Of a stretch of DNA of 64,000 bases, positions 34,743 through 44,042 are shown piece after piece. Each line of letters opens with the position of its first letter. The stretch's first letter is position 1. A model generated the notes under the pieces. That model was not told where the DNA came from. It was given only the letters and a program-made list of their open reading frames with translations, and searched no databases. This DNA comes from Nodosilinea sp. LEGE 07088. Lineage in GTDB: Bacteria; Cyanobacteriota; Cyanobacteriia; Phormidesmidales; Phormidesmidaceae. The DNA is taken from NCBI RefSeq assembly GCF_015207395.1, contig NZ_JADEWX010000013.1:1-64000 (forward strand), in the 5' to 3' direction. Position numbers and translations under genes: made by a program.

Positions 34743-36803
34743 ATGGGGTATTGGGAATTTCTGCTGCAGAAAGAGGGCGACCAAAGCTGGCTGCCCCTCG
34801 ATACATCGCAGGTAGAAATTTTGGAGGGCCGCTATCGGGTCATGGCTCACAGTAGCCAGGTCAGTACCCCAGTCCAGATTCAAATTAGTCAGGTACTGGG
34901 CGATCGATTGCCCCCTAAACGACGCATCCTACGTCGTCAGGGAGAAATCAACGAAAACGGCCTCATGGTGGTGATGCCCTTTACTCGCCTGGGGGAAGGC
35001 ACCTGGGACATTCTCTGCGCTTGCGATCGCCCCGACCCCGAGATCCCCAAGCCCGAGATCCCTGACGCCGAGATCTCTACAGGAGGCGAGACTGCCCCTG
35101 AGGCCTGGCGCTATGCCGTACAGCTTCGGGTGGTGGGGCAAAACTCTGCCGACGAGGGCGACTGGTTTGCTGACGATGGTAGCACCGGTATTGGGGCGGC
35201 GGCGGTCGATCGAGTGGCTAATCCAGAGGCCACTGGGCTGCCCCATCCCCCCGATGAACCTCCTAGTCTGGAGATCGATCTCCCGGCGGTGGCTGAGGCG
35301 ATGGATAGGTTTCAGGCCCAACTGGCAACCGGGCTGAGCGCGGCTACGGCTCTCTATGGGTTAACGCTGCCCAGCTCAGCGCTGCTGGGTAGTGAAGGCG
35401 AAAGCCTAGGGCTGACGGCCACCCTTACTGGCGGCGAAGAGGCATCGCCCGATCTGCCGTTGACCCTCGTGGTGCGCCTGTCTGATCCACAAACCGTAGA
35501 GCCGGTGGCCCTGACGCTGGTGCCAGTTGGGGTGGCAACGCTGCCCGCTAGTGTGATCCTGACGGTGACCATACCGCATCGGTTAGCCACCCGGCTACTG
35601 CTGGGGGAAGTCGGGCTGCTGGCAGGCCCCGATGTTGTGGCCCTGCAGCGGTTTACGGTGACGGTGGATGTGGCTTCGCTGTTTGATGCGATCGCCAACC
35701 AAGCCGAGACTGAAACCGAGCTTGACGTAGTGTTTCCCGTCGATGCCGTGGAGGAGGGCTCAGCGGGGCCACCCCGCTCAGCACCGGATGCTAAATTCTG
35801 GGAGATTGCCAGCCGAGGGGTACCGCCACGGCAACTCCCTACCCTACCGCGCACTAGCCTCGGGCTACCGCCTAAGATCTACTACCCGTCTCCCCATGAG
35901 ACAGCGGTTCATCAGCCCTCCCTGCCACTGGTCGGACGTACCCGGTCTTCCACCCCTACTGAGACCCCTAAAAACGATGCTGCCCCAGCCAGCTCTGAGG
36001 CAGAGCCATCGCGGGGGTTGAGCTTGCCTCCTATCACCTCATCGTCTCCAGCCGACGATTCGATCGCCGTGTTGACTGGGCGATCGCCCACCCCCACCCC
36101 TAGCCAATCTCCCAGCCCAACGCCTCAGCTGCTTTCCCAGGAGGCCATGGGATTTAAAGACCTCAACCTGCAAGATCGATTCTGGAATCGGCTCAACGAA
36201 CTGGCCATTAGTCTTCAGCAAGCAGCGCTAGACAATCGCACCGAGGCCGAGACCAGTGCCCCGAGCGCCCCCGAGACGCCTGTCCTCGACCCCTCCACCG
36301 AGGCTCCGCCGTTGATTCCCTTTGCCGGGGAGGTCGTCATCTACGAAGACGAGGATCCTACCCTCCGAGACCTGACGGCAACGGCTGACCCGGCTGAGGC
36401 CGAGTTTGCCAGCGAAGCTGAACCCCCAGTAGAGACCATGACTCCGCCCATGCCCAGCCTAGAGCTGCCAGAAGGCGATCTAATCGCAGGTGACACCGTG
36501 GTCATGACCCTGCGGGTGCCCTTTCACCCTAACCGCCTCTATCTCAAAGCCTGGATTACCGACCCCCAAACCCGCACCCTGGCCGATGAGCCTCGTCAGC
36601 TGCTGAACCTGCTGCCCAATGGTCAGGGGCAACTCGAAGGAAACCTACAGCTGACGGTGCCGCTGGGCTGCCTTGAGGCCTGGTTTGAGGCCATTTCCAT
36701 TGATATGATCACCCAGCAAGAAAGTTACAAGGTCTCGGTGAGCCGGTCCATTGCCCCGGCTGGGCTGCGATCGCCGTCGTTAGAGGATGACTTTCCGCTC
36801 TAG
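34743..36803 (+). CDS. Large low-complexity protein, unknown function
   Basis: 686 aa, not a family I can name. The N-terminal 120 residues look globular (MGYWEFLLQKEGDQSWLPLD, GRYRVMAHSS, GTWDILCACD). A short proline repeat follows (PEIPKPEIPDAEI), then a beta-rich stretch (about 210-330), a long disordered Pro/Ser/Thr-rich region (about 365-490, with TPTPSQSPSPTP), and a C-terminal beta-sandwich-like domain (GDTVVMTLRVPFHPNRLYLK to MITQQESYKVSV). No signal peptide or membrane segment. Transcribed alone. Confidence 0.7.
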   Translation: MGYWEFLLQKEGDQSWLPLDTSQVEILEGRYRVMAHSSQVSTPVQIQISQVLGDRLPPKRRILRRQGEINENGLMVVMPFTRLGEGTWDILCACDRPDPEIPKPEIPDAEISTGGETAPEAWRYAVQLRVVGQNSADEGDWFADDGSTGIGAAAVDRVANPEATGLPHPPDEPPSLEIDLPAVAEAMDRFQAQLATGLSAATALYGLTLPSSALLGSEGESLGLTATLTGGEEASPDLPLTLVVRLSDPQTVEPVALTLVPVGVATLPASVILTVTIPHRLATRLLLGEVGLLAGPDVVALQRFTVTVDVASLFDAIANQAETETELDVVFPVDAVEEGSAGPPRSAPDAKFWEIASRGVPPRQLPTLPRTSLGLPPKIYYPSPHETAVHQPSLPLVGRTRSSTPTETPKNDAAPASSEAEPSRGLSLPPITSSSPADDSIAVLTGRSPTPTPSQSPSPTPQLLSQEAMGFKDLNLQDRFWNRLNELAISLQQAALDNRTEAETSAPSAPETPVLDPSTEAPPLIPFAGEVVIYEDEDPTLRDLTATADPAEAEFASEAEPPVETMTPPMPSLELPEGDLIAGDTVVMTLRVPFHPNRLYLKAWITDPQTRTLADEPRQLLNLLPNGQGQLEGNLQLTVPLGCLEAWFEAISIDMITQQESYKVSVSRSIAPAGLRSPSLEDDFPL

Positions 36804-37229
36804 GTTCATGGGCCAAGCAACCAGAACACCGACGGAAACGCAAGATTCTTGAGGTTTTGCAACGAATCCTAAGTAAATTCTACGAAAACCCTGACCGTAT
36901 ACCAAGCTTACCCCTACAATAATGGCGGCTTTTAAAGGCTGTCCCAAGGAATCAGTGATCCACTGATTACACCTGTGCCAACGCCATAAACTGTCTGGCC
37001 CTCTTGTGTGCCTATGGTCGTCCGTACCTAGGATCGTTTGAACCCCGGTCGTTGCTACCGGCAACTGAAGGGGTAAGGCCTGAGGCTGTCAGGCTCAAAT
37101 CCAATACTGGGCCGTCATCTTGATGCTCAGAGCTGTGGGCAGGTCACCAGGCCAGGGATTGACTGAGTCTGTAGGGCCACGTTTAGTAACTATCATCGCA
37201 TCACGTATCGCTATCTAGGACAGGTGACC
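36804..37229. other. Long leader upstream of the SLH protein
   Basis: About 425 bp on the 5' side of the SLH-protein gene. It contains a perfect 8-bp inverted repeat AATCAGTG/CACTGATT (36950-36968), which could be an operator. The gene has AGGACAGG just before its start, so a long 5' leader is possible. No open frame has coding character. Confidence 0.4.
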
Positions 37230-38570
37230 ATGAACCTTATGTCAACGCTTAAAGTGGCTGCCTTCACCGCAGCTACCGTTGGGGTTTTCGGTGGAGTTAG
37301 CCAGGCGATCGCCAGCACCGCCACCCCCGCACAGCCCATGATTGGCCAAACCGGCACAATCCTGGCCCAACAATTTGGCAACATCGCCATCAATGAAGCT
37401 AACTTTCTAGTGGTTTCAGTGCCCGGTAGTGTAGCCCAGCCCCACCGGCTCTATATCGTTGAGCAGCTTCAGACCAGCCCTGCCTGCTGGGAAATTCTCA
37501 ACCCTGGGGGCGAGCCAACCCAGGTCAATGCCCTCTGGAACACCTTTGATTTCTCAGGCATTTGCCGCCTACAGCGCGACAGCAATGGCTACGCCATCCG
37601 CCTCAATGGCCAAGATGTTGCTGGCGCTCGCTTTGAGGTCAACCAGCGCGACGGTGACCTACTGCTGCAGTTTGCCCCCAGCACTATTTCTCGCGATCGC
37701 ATCACCATCGGCCGCGCCAACGGCATTAGCCCCACCGGCTTTACCCAACTCGACCTCAACCCCGGCTGGTCGCTGACCAAGCGCACCTTCAATGGGCAAA
37801 TTGTCAGCTCTCACCTGCTGTACTTCACCAACGACATGACCCTGGCCCAGCTTCAGGGTGAAACCGGGACAACCCCGCCGCCGACTACAACTCCGCCGGT
37901 TACGCCCCCTGCCCCTGCTTTCGCCGACATTCAGGGTAACCGCTATGCCGCAGAGATCACCCGCGCCGCCCAGCTGGGGGTAATTTCGGGCTTCGCCGAA
38001 GACAATACCTTCCGCCCCACACAGACGCTTACCCGTGAACAGGCGGTCTCGGTGATCATGGAAACCGCCAAAATCGGATTACCCACCTCACTGATCGCGA
38101 CTCTGCCTAGCGCTGTTTCGGTTGCGCCCTTCCCCGATGTAGCCACCAATCGCTGGAGCGCCGTCAAAATTCAGCAGGCCAAACAGCTGGGCATCGTCGC
38201 TGGCGATGACACCGGCAGGTTCCGCCCCACCGACAATGTGTCGCGGGCAGAGTTGATGGCCATGACATACAAACTGGCTCTCATTCGGGCCGATGCCGGG
38301 GCAGGCGACACCACCAGTACATCCCCGGTGCCCGGCATCGACCAGGCAACTGGGAATCTGATTCCCAACATCAGTAACCCGGTGGTGTTTACCGACATCA
38401 GCGGCCACTGGGGCGAAAAAGCCATTCAACAGATGGCCGCCGTCTGTGCGATCGCCAGCCCCCTCAACGAAACGGGCACCAATTTTGCCCCCAATACCAA
38501 AGCCCTGCGCGACTACACCGCCGCTGTGGCAGTCAGGGCCATCGACTGCCCCGCCGCTCGACCCCAATAG
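37230..38570 (+). CDS. DUF3747 and S-layer-homology domain protein
   Basis: 446 aa from ATG 37230 (SD-like AGGACAGG five to nine bases upstream; a GTG at 37224 is too close to it). A signal peptide (STLKVAAFTAATVGVFGGVS) leads a DUF3747-like domain (about 50-205: PHRLYIVEQLQ, CWEILNPGGEP). After a Pro/Thr linker come SLH repeats (FADIQGNRYAAEITRAAQLG, GFAEDNTFRPTQTLTREQA, APFPDVATNRWSAVKIQQA, RFRPTDNVSRAELMAM and a third, degraded, copy). SLH domains bind secondary cell-wall polymers or the outer-membrane/peptidoglycan layer in cyanobacteria. Confidence 0.9.
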   Translation: MNLMSTLKVAAFTAATVGVFGGVSQAIASTATPAQPMIGQTGTILAQQFGNIAINEANFLVVSVPGSVAQPHRLYIVEQLQTSPACWEILNPGGEPTQVNALWNTFDFSGICRLQRDSNGYAIRLNGQDVAGARFEVNQRDGDLLLQFAPSTISRDRITIGRANGISPTGFTQLDLNPGWSLTKRTFNGQIVSSHLLYFTNDMTLAQLQGETGTTPPPTTTPPVTPPAPAFADIQGNRYAAEITRAAQLGVISGFAEDNTFRPTQTLTREQAVSVIMETAKIGLPTSLIATLPSAVSVAPFPDVATNRWSAVKIQQAKQLGIVAGDDTGRFRPTDNVSRAELMAMTYKLALIRADAGAGDTTSTSPVPGIDQATGNLIPNISNPVVFTDISGHWGEKAIQQMAAVCAIASPLNETGTNFAPNTKALRDYTAAVAVRAIDCPAARPQ

Positions 38571-38583
38571 AGGGCTAACCCTG

Positions 38584-38628
38584 AAAAAGCCCCCCAGAGG
38601 AGGTAATACACCTTCTGGGGGGCTTTTT
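38584..38628 (+). terminator. Strong rho-independent terminator
   Basis: Stem AAAAAGCCCCCCAGA/TCTGGGGGGCTTTTT, 15 bp perfect, ending in T5, 14 bp after the SLH-protein stop. Confidence 0.95.
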
Positions 38629-38650
38629 AGCGCTCGATTCCAGATACTGC

Positions 38651-38757
38651 CTAGAACGCCGGTACAGAAACCGGGTTTCTACCCCGGGAACGACCAAATC
38701 TCGTCGGCAAACCCACGCAGAAACCCGGTTTCTAGCCATACTGAACCGGTGCTCTAG
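38651..38757. repeat. CTAG-bounded short dispersed element, family 3, diverged copy
   Basis: 107 bp. Its ends (CTAGAACGCCGGTACAG and, read inward from the other side, CTAGAGCACCGGTTCAG) and the two copies of the palindrome AGAAACCSGGTTTCT match 50545-50652 in inverted orientation, but the centre differs. It lies between the SLH-protein gene and the convergent methyltransferase gene, and its terminal CTAG (38754-38757) contains the methyltransferase stop codon. Confidence 0.85.
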
Positions 38758-39614
38758 CGCACCGCGCACAACAACCCATAGCGAATCAAGCCACTCTGTA
38801 ACCCCTGACGCATCGGAGCCAGGGCCAAGGCCCCCTGCAGCGTACCTGGCCCTGCCTTAACCAGCCCTATCAACCCCTCAGGGGTAAGGGCCGAAGCAAT
38901 CACCTCATCCCAAAAGGGGGCCACTGCCAGCGACCAATCAGCAGACCGTAAAGAGCTAAAGCCACAATTTTGGGCGATCGCCTCGTAGTCGGGCAGAGCG
39001 ATCACGTAGGGCAAACCATATACCCGATAGATCCAGTTAAGCTGCTGCTGCTCTACCCACGTGAGCGGCCCCGCCAGAGATTGGTTAGGGCGATGACACC
39101 AGGTCGCCATCAACAGCTTGCCACCAGGCTTCAGGAGTCGGTAGCACTCCTGCAAAAACGCCACCTTATCAGGCATATGCTCGCCACTCTCCATCGACCA
39201 CACCAGGTCAAAGCTCTGATCGGCAAAGGGAGTGTTCAACGCATCCGCGACCTGAAACCTGGCACTGGGCGGTTCATCTCCCACCAGATTGGCCACTTGA
39301 GCCCGCTCAGTAGCGCGCTGAGCCTGCACTGGGCTCAGGGTAATCCCCACCACCCGAGCCCCAAAGCGGGAGGCCAGTTCTAGAGTGCTCCCACCAATGC
39401 CGCAGCCACAGTCAAGAATGTCATCAGCTTGGGTCGCCTCTGCCCAAGTGAGGCACTCATCAATCAGATCAATTTGAGCCTGGCGACGGTTTTTACGCTG
39501 GCGGCCATCGGCACCATAGTAGCCATGGTGCATATGCTCTCCCCAAATCTGCTCCCACAGACCAGACGAGTCATCATAAAAAGTCTGAATTTTTTTGTAC
39601 AGCGCATTGGCCAT
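38754..39614 (-). CDS. Gamma-tocopherol methyltransferase-like enzyme
   Basis: 286 aa. It begins with LYKKIQTFYDDSSGLWEQIW and EHMHHGYYGADG, then RRQAQIDLIDECLTWA, which are the hallmarks of the gamma-tocopherol methyltransferase group. The SAM site is ILDCGCGIGGSTLELA, followed by WSMESGEHMPDK and ATWCHRPNQSLAGPLT. In cyanobacteria this enzyme methylates gamma- to alpha-tocopherol; related family members act on MPBQ, so activity should be confirmed. The stop codon overlaps a repeat element. It is divergent from the KtrB gene. Confidence 0.85.
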   Translation of the reverse strand: MANALYKKIQTFYDDSSGLWEQIWGEHMHHGYYGADGRQRKNRRQAQIDLIDECLTWAEATQADDILDCGCGIGGSTLELASRFGARVVGITLSPVQAQRATERAQVANLVGDEPPSARFQVADALNTPFADQSFDLVWSMESGEHMPDKVAFLQECYRLLKPGGKLLMATWCHRPNQSLAGPLTWVEQQQLNWIYRVYGLPYVIALPDYEAIAQNCGFSSLRSADWSLAVAPFWDEVIASALTPEGLIGLVKAGPGTLQGALALAPMRQGLQSGLIRYGLLCAVR

Positions 39615-39744
39615 GGCAGCTAAACCTAAAGAACAACCCCCAATGGGGCTTAATCGGTTAAATCTTGCGGCATAGTGGCCGAGAGCGTCAACTCGTGGAA
39701 ATATAGGGTGGCCTTGATAACTCTATTACCTGGATGCCCTGCTT

Positions 39745-41085
39745 ATGCAGATGACGGTTCCGCGAACCATATGTCTTGGTTTCTTAGTGTTGATCACCCT
39801 CGGTACGCTACTCCTGCTCCTGCCTATATCCACCACTGACAAAGGGTGGGGTGATCCGCTAGTCGCCTTATTTACGTCTACCTCCGCCGTTTGCGTGACG
39901 GGTTTAATTGTTGTCGATACAGGCACCTACTTTTCGACCTTTGGCGAAGCCATCATCCTCACTCTCATCCAGGTGGGAGGCCTGGGCTACATGACCGCCA
40001 ACACCTTCTTGGTCCTCCTGCTGGGGCGGCGTCTAGGGCTGCGCGAACGACTGGCAATTCAGCAATCGATGGACAATGCGGCGTTAGCTGGGGGCAAGTC
40101 GCTGGTCATTTCTATCATTGCCATGACTCTGGTTTTTGAGCTAACGGGCTTGTTTTGCTTATATCCCACCTTCAGTCAAGACTATGGTTCTGGCTATGGA
40201 CTCTGGCTATCAATGTTCCACAGCATCAGCGCCTTTAACAACGCTGGCTTTAGTCTTTTTCCAGATAGCCTTATGCGTTATGCCTTCGATCCTTGGGTCA
40301 ATGCGGTGATTACGGCTCTGGTGATCATTGGCGGCATTGGCTATCAAGTGATTATGGAACTCCTCAATTGGCTACGCAATCGCCTCGCTGGCAATCGCCG
40401 TCGTGGTCTCTTTTCTCTCAACTTTAAAGTCGTCACCAGCACCACAGCCGTACTGCTAATCCTTGGCACCGTTGCCTTTTGGGTCACTGAGTACCAAAAT
40501 CCAGCCACCCTGGGCAGCACCACCCCCTCCCTCAAGCTGCTGCTGGCCTGGTTTCAGTCGGTAATTGCTCGCACCGCCGGGTTCAACAGCATTGACATTG
40601 GGGCCATGGGCAATGCCTCGCTCTTTATTATGATTGCCCTCATGTTCATTGGGGCCAGCCCTGGCAGCACGGGCGGCGGTATTAAAACCACCACCATCCG
40701 TATTTTGCTAGCCTGCACCCGCATGGCGCTTCAGGGCCAGGAGCAAGTGCTCTGTTTTCGGCGACAGATTCCCACGAGCCGCGTCCTCAAGGCTATTGCA
40801 GTTGTCGTTGGGTCAGGACTAGTGGTGGTAGGGGCCACCGCGCTCCTGGCCATCAGCAACCCAACCCTTAGTTTTATCACTATCCTGTTTGAGTCGGTGT
40901 CAGCCTTTGCCACCGTCGGGCTATCCACTGGTATTACTAGCGACCTCTCTGACTTCGGCAAATACGTCATTATTGTCACCATGTACCTGGGTCGGGTCGG
41001 TGTTTTACTCTTTATGGGGGCTCTTTTGGGTGATCCTAAACCTTCGGCAGTTCAGTACCCCGAAGAGGAGCTATTGATTGGCTGA
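39745..41085 (+). CDS. ktrB: TrkH/KtrB-family potassium transporter subunit
   Basis: 446 aa. It shows the four M1-P-M2 repeats of the TrkH/KtrB/NtpJ superfamily, whose filter segments are visible: TSAVCVTGL, FNNAGF, ARTAGF and FATVGLSTG. Ktr-type transporters need a cytosolic RCK partner (KtrA/TrkA), which is not adjacent. KtrB carries K+ (often Na+-dependent) for osmoadaptation in cyanobacteria. The ATG at 39745 follows CTTATGCAG; the N-terminus MQMTVPRTICLGFLV is hydrophobic as expected. Confidence 0.92.
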   Translation: MQMTVPRTICLGFLVLITLGTLLLLLPISTTDKGWGDPLVALFTSTSAVCVTGLIVVDTGTYFSTFGEAIILTLIQVGGLGYMTANTFLVLLLGRRLGLRERLAIQQSMDNAALAGGKSLVISIIAMTLVFELTGLFCLYPTFSQDYGSGYGLWLSMFHSISAFNNAGFSLFPDSLMRYAFDPWVNAVITALVIIGGIGYQVIMELLNWLRNRLAGNRRRGLFSLNFKVVTSTTAVLLILGTVAFWVTEYQNPATLGSTTPSLKLLLAWFQSVIARTAGFNSIDIGAMGNASLFIMIALMFIGASPGSTGGGIKTTTIRILLACTRMALQGQEQVLCFRRQIPTSRVLKAIAVVVGSGLVVVGATALLAISNPTLSFITILFESVSAFATVGLSTGITSDLSDFGKYVIIVTMYLGRVGVLLFMGALLGDPKPSAVQYPEEELLIG

Positions 41086-41106
41086 TAGAGAAAGCCTCAA
41101 GAAAGG

Positions 41107-41313
41107 CTAGAGGCCTAAAAAAGGGGAACCTGATGGTTCCCCTTGATCTTGCTGATCTTTATTTTGCTGGCCCTGGATAGACGGGCTACCGAGGCGTTTT
41201 CGCCATGTTTGATGCCGCTTTTGTAGTTGTCGCTGGCGAGCGGTGCCGCCTTTACCCTTGGTATTGCGTCCTTGCTTACGGGGCGATTCCCAGCGCTTGA
41301 GATGCTGTGTCAT
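41107..41313 (-). CDS. Small basic protein downstream of rplL (putative)
   Basis: 68 aa, very rich in Lys, Arg, Gln and Gly (MTQHLKRWESPRKQG, GKGGTARQRQLQKRHQ), like ribosome-associated small proteins. GGAG stands eight bases before the ATG. It follows rplL on the same strand but beyond the rplL terminator, so it needs its own promoter. The last codons coincide with a terminator hairpin of ktrB. I do not recognise the family; it may be noncoding. Confidence 0.45.
   Translation of the reverse strand: MTQHLKRWESPRKQGRNTKGKGGTARQRQLQKRHQTWRKRLGSPSIQGQQNKDQQDQGEPSGSPFLGL
41121..41144. terminator. Hairpin downstream of ktrB
   Basis: Perfect 10-bp stem AAGGGGAACC/GGTTCCCCTT with a TGAT loop, 36 bp after the ktrB stop, preceded by an A run that would act as a T run on the minus strand. 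Confidence 0.65.
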
Positions 41314-41402
41314 GATTGTGCTCCGCCTTCTAATACTTTGATCATACCCTGTCCTAAAACCAGGGTCATCAAGATGCCCTCATCCGGCAAAAAGTCTCTA
41401 CG

Positions 41403-41430
41403 AAAAAACCCTCCGTGGCATCACGGAGGG
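41403..41430 (-). terminator. Terminator of the ribosomal-protein cluster
   Basis: Stem CCCTCCGTG/CACGGAGGG with a GCAT loop; on the minus strand it is followed by T6 (A6 on the plus strand at 41403-41408). It lies 43 bp after the rplL stop, closing the rplJL transcript. Confidence 0.92.
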
Positions 41431-41472
41431 CGGCATTAACCTAATGGTTAATTTGCTTAAGCCAGCTTAAGT

Positions 41473-41880
41473 CTACTTAACAGAAACCTTACCACCGGCT
41501 TCTTCGATCTGCTTCTTAGCGTCTTCAGCATCGTCTTTGGTCACAGCTTCTTTAATCGCCTTAGGCGCTGCTTCGACCATTTCCTTGGCTTCTTTCAGAC
41601 CCAGACCAGTCAAACCGCGCACCACTTTGAGAATCGCGATCTTCTTATCGGCAGGCACTTCTTCAAGCACCACGTCAAACTCGGTTTTCTCTTCTTCGGG
41701 CTCAGCCGCAGCTGCACCCGCACCGCCCATCATGCCGGGGGCCATCATCATCATGCCGCCACCAGCAGAGGCAGAAGCATCTACACCAAAGGCTTCCTCA
41801 ATTTGCTTGACCAGCTCAGACGCTTCGAGCAAAGACAGAGTCTTTAGTTGTTCGAGAATTTCATCAGTTTTAGCAGACAT
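41473..41880 (-). CDS. rplL: 50S ribosomal protein L7/L12
   Basis: 135 aa. N-terminal dimerisation helix ([20 protein letters not shown]), an Ala/Gly/Met-rich hinge ([14 protein letters not shown]), and the C-terminal factor-binding domain ([33 protein letters not shown]). It forms the stalk that recruits translational GTPases. It follows rplJ by 62 bp, as usual. Confidence 0.98.
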   Translation of the reverse strand: MSAKTDEILEQLKTLSLLEASELVKQIEEAFGVDASASAGGGMMMMAPGMMGGAGAAAAEPEEEKTEFDVVLEEVPADKKIAILKVVRGLTGLGLKEAKEMVEAAPKAIKEAVTKDDAEDAKKQIEEAGGKVSVK

Positions 41881-41942
41881 AGTTACCGGTTAACTCCTGG
41901 TAGAAAAACAAGTGAATAGGTACAAAATCATTGCGGACGAGT

Positions 41943-42503
41943 CTAGGCCGCGTCTTTTTCGGATACGGCTTTGATGGCGCGGCTAAGGGATGCAGGTACC
42001 TCTTTGATACCCACGGCCAGTTTGGTTGGCACAGCATTGACACCCACAGCCAGGCGAGTTGGCATCGCCTTGATTGCTCCAGCCAAACGAGCCATGAGCT
42101 CTTCTTTGGTGGGCAGCTCAGTAATCGCCTTAATTTGTTCTTCGGTAAGCGCCTGGCCTTCCATGACGCCGCCCCGGAGGACAGTTTTTTTGGTGTCTTT
42201 TTGAAATGCCTGATACTCTTTGATGGCTCCGCCAAAGTCTTCCTTGACCAGCACAAAGGCTGAGGAATCTTTGAGAAACTCAGTCATAGGCTGCCAGTTA
42301 TCGTTGCCGTCAACGGCAATACGTACCAGCGTATTTTTGGCAATTTTGCAAACAGCACCTTTTGGTCGCAGTCGATTGCGCAGGTCGCTAATTTCAGCAA
42401 CAGTTAGCCCTTTGTAGTCGATGACAAAGGCTAGCTGAGCTTCGTCTAGCAAGGCCTGCATCTCGGCCACCAGTTCTTTCTTATTCGCTAGGGTTCTCCC
42501 CAT
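41943..42503 (-). CDS. rplJ: 50S ribosomal protein L10
   Basis: 186 aa, the normal length, with the L10 start (MGRTLANKKELVAEMQALLD) and LRPKGAVCKIAKNTLVRIA. AAAAGGAGGTGAGAT is a strong SD before ATG 42503. L10 anchors the L12 stalk and represses its own synthesis by binding the leader at 42590-42724. Confidence 0.98.
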   Translation of the reverse strand: MGRTLANKKELVAEMQALLDEAQLAFVIDYKGLTVAEISDLRNRLRPKGAVCKIAKNTLVRIAVDGNDNWQPMTEFLKDSSAFVLVKEDFGGAIKEYQAFQKDTKKTVLRGGVMEGQALTEEQIKAITELPTKEELMARLAGAIKAMPTRLAVGVNAVPTKLAVGIKEVPASLSRAIKAVSEKDAA

Positions 42504-42589
42504 ATCGATCTCACCTCCTTTTAGCTTGGGGATTGGGAAACTTAGTCACCCGATCCAGGGATAGGCCACAGAGTAGCTAGCAGCGGCAG

Positions 42590-42724
42590 CTAAAAACAAA
42601 CCCCGGCAACCATGCCGGGGTAGACTAACAACCCAAAACGCCTAGCTATCAGCCCAAGCATTTCAGTCGTCATGTCAACCTCGGCAGGTCTTATGTCGCC
42701 TTTAGCGACGCCTGCTGTCTACGG
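42590..42724 (-). promoter_or_regulatory. Ribosomal L10 leader with attenuator
   Basis: On the minus strand the leader carries the L10-binding helix: GTAGACAGCAGGCG on the 5' side and CCTGCCGAGGTTG on the 3' side (CAGG/CCTG pairing with an internal GTCGCTAAAGGCGAC hairpin), 42676-42724. This closely follows the known bacterial L10_leader. About 55 bases further on, CCCCGGCATGGTTGCCGGGG (42601-42620) followed by TTTGTTTTT forms a terminator about 87 bases before the rplJ start. L10 excess would be expected to favour termination. Confidence 0.85.
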
Positions 42725-42804
42725 TCGTCTATGCGGTTGTAGGGAATAGCTCGTCTGTGGGTCTCCTGGTTAGTTTGGGTAAAACTCACACGACCTGGAT
42801 AGGT

Positions 42805-43518
42805 CTAGGCTGCTTCGGTCAGCTTAAAGTCGCGCAGGGCGTTGACATCCAGCCGAATAGATGGCCCCATCGTGGGCGCGATCGCCACTGTACGCCAATA
42901 GCGCCCCTTAGCGCCCGAAGGCCGGTTGCGATCAATGCACTCTTGCAGGGCTTTGAGATTCACCAGCAGATCTTCGGCACTAAAGTCAGCCTTGCCAAAC
43001 ATAACATGAACAATGCCAGTTTTGTCGGCCCGAAACTCTGTCTTACCTGCTTTAAACTCGTTAATAGCCTGAGGTAAGTCAAAGGTAACCGTACCACCCT
43101 TAGGGGAGGGCATGAGACCACGGGGACCTAATTGACGACCTAGCTTAGCGACCTGAGGCATCACGTCAGGGGTGGCGATGAGCACGTCAAAGTCCATCAT
43201 GCCTTTCTGAATTTCGTCGATGAGTTCTTCAGAACCCGCCAAGTCAGCCCCAGCAGCGGTAGCCTCGGCTACCTTTTCACCCTTAGCAATAACGGCAACG
43301 CGAATGGTCTGCCCCGTGCCTTTGGGCAAAATTACAGTGGTACGCAGCTGTTGGTCGGTGTACTTGGGATCGATACCCAACCGAATGTGGGCTTCAGCCG
43401 ATTCCGAAAACTTGGCGGTAGAAATTTCCTTCAGTAACTCCAAAGCTTCTAAAGGCTCATAGAGTCGGTCTTCTACCTTGGCCTGGGCATCGCGCAGGCG
43501 CTTGGATAATTTAGCCAT
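42805..43518 (-). CDS. rplA: 50S ribosomal protein L1
   Basis: 237 aa from ATG 43518 ([15 protein letters not shown]); the frame runs seven residues further 5' but this start has the family N-terminus. It contains [20 protein letters not shown] and the L1 signature near [21 protein letters not shown]1 forms the E-site stalk and in many bacteria autoregulates. Gene order rplK, rplA, rplJ, rplL is kept. Confidence 0.98.
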   Translation of the reverse strand: MAKLSKRLRDAQAKVEDRLYEPLEALELLKEISTAKFSESAEAHIRLGIDPKYTDQQLRTTVILPKGTGQTIRVAVIAKGEKVAEATAAGADLAGSEELIDEIQKGMMDFDVLIATPDVMPQVAKLGRQLGPRGLMPSPKGGTVTFDLPQAINEFKAGKTEFRADKTGIVHVMFGKADFSAEDLLVNLKALQECIDRNRPSGAKGRYWRTVAIAPTMGPSIRLDVNALRDFKLTEAA

Positions 43519-43613
43519 GATAAATCTCCTTGGGGTCAAACGAAGCCAGGCCTCTCCCCCGTAGTGTGAACAATCGAAATATGGTCTACAGGAAAACTCT
43601 CAGGGACGGTGGC

Positions 43614-44039
43614 CTAGTCGGCAACCGTAACCCCCATGTTGCGAGCGGTGCCCTCAACAATATTCATCGCTGCATCGATATCATTGGCGTTGAGGTCAGG
43701 CATTTTAGTCTCAGCAATTTCTTTGAGCTGAGCCCGGGTGATAGAGCCCACTTTTTTGGTACGAGGTTCGCCAGAGCCCCGCTCGATACCAGCCGCCTTT
43801 TTGATCAAAACAGAGGCGGGCGGCGTTTTGAGAATAAACGTAAAGCTGCGGTCTTCAAAAACCGAAATCTCTACGGGCACCACCAGACCCACTTTATCTT
43901 GGGTGCGGGCGTTGTACTCTTTGCAAAACGCCATGATGTTGACCCCATGCTGACCCAAGGCCGGGCCAATCGGGGGAGCTGGGTTCGCCTTGCCGGCAGG
44001 AATAGCCAGCTTAATTAACGCTACGACTTTCTTGGCCAT
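43614..44039 (-). CDS. rplK: 50S ribosomal protein L11
   Basis: 141 aa, exactly the usual size. N-terminal [34 protein letters not shown] (which binds thiostrepton-type sites with 23S rRNA) and the C-terminal rRNA-binding domain. It lies 3 bp from nusG, so the two are co-translated. Confidence 0.98.
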   Translation of the reverse strand: MAKKVVALIKLAIPAGKANPAPPIGPALGQHGVNIMAFCKEYNARTQDKVGLVVPVEISVFEDRSFTFILKTPPASVLIKKAAGIERGSGEPRTKKVGSITRAQLKEIAETKMPDLNANDIDAAMNIVEGTARNMGVTVAD

Positions 44040-44042
44040 TAA

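Noticed and set aside
36804-36850. Glutamine riboswitch-like words (GTTCA ... GACGGAA)
   Set aside because: The conserved order and closing GGAACGC-type segment of the glnA motif are missing.
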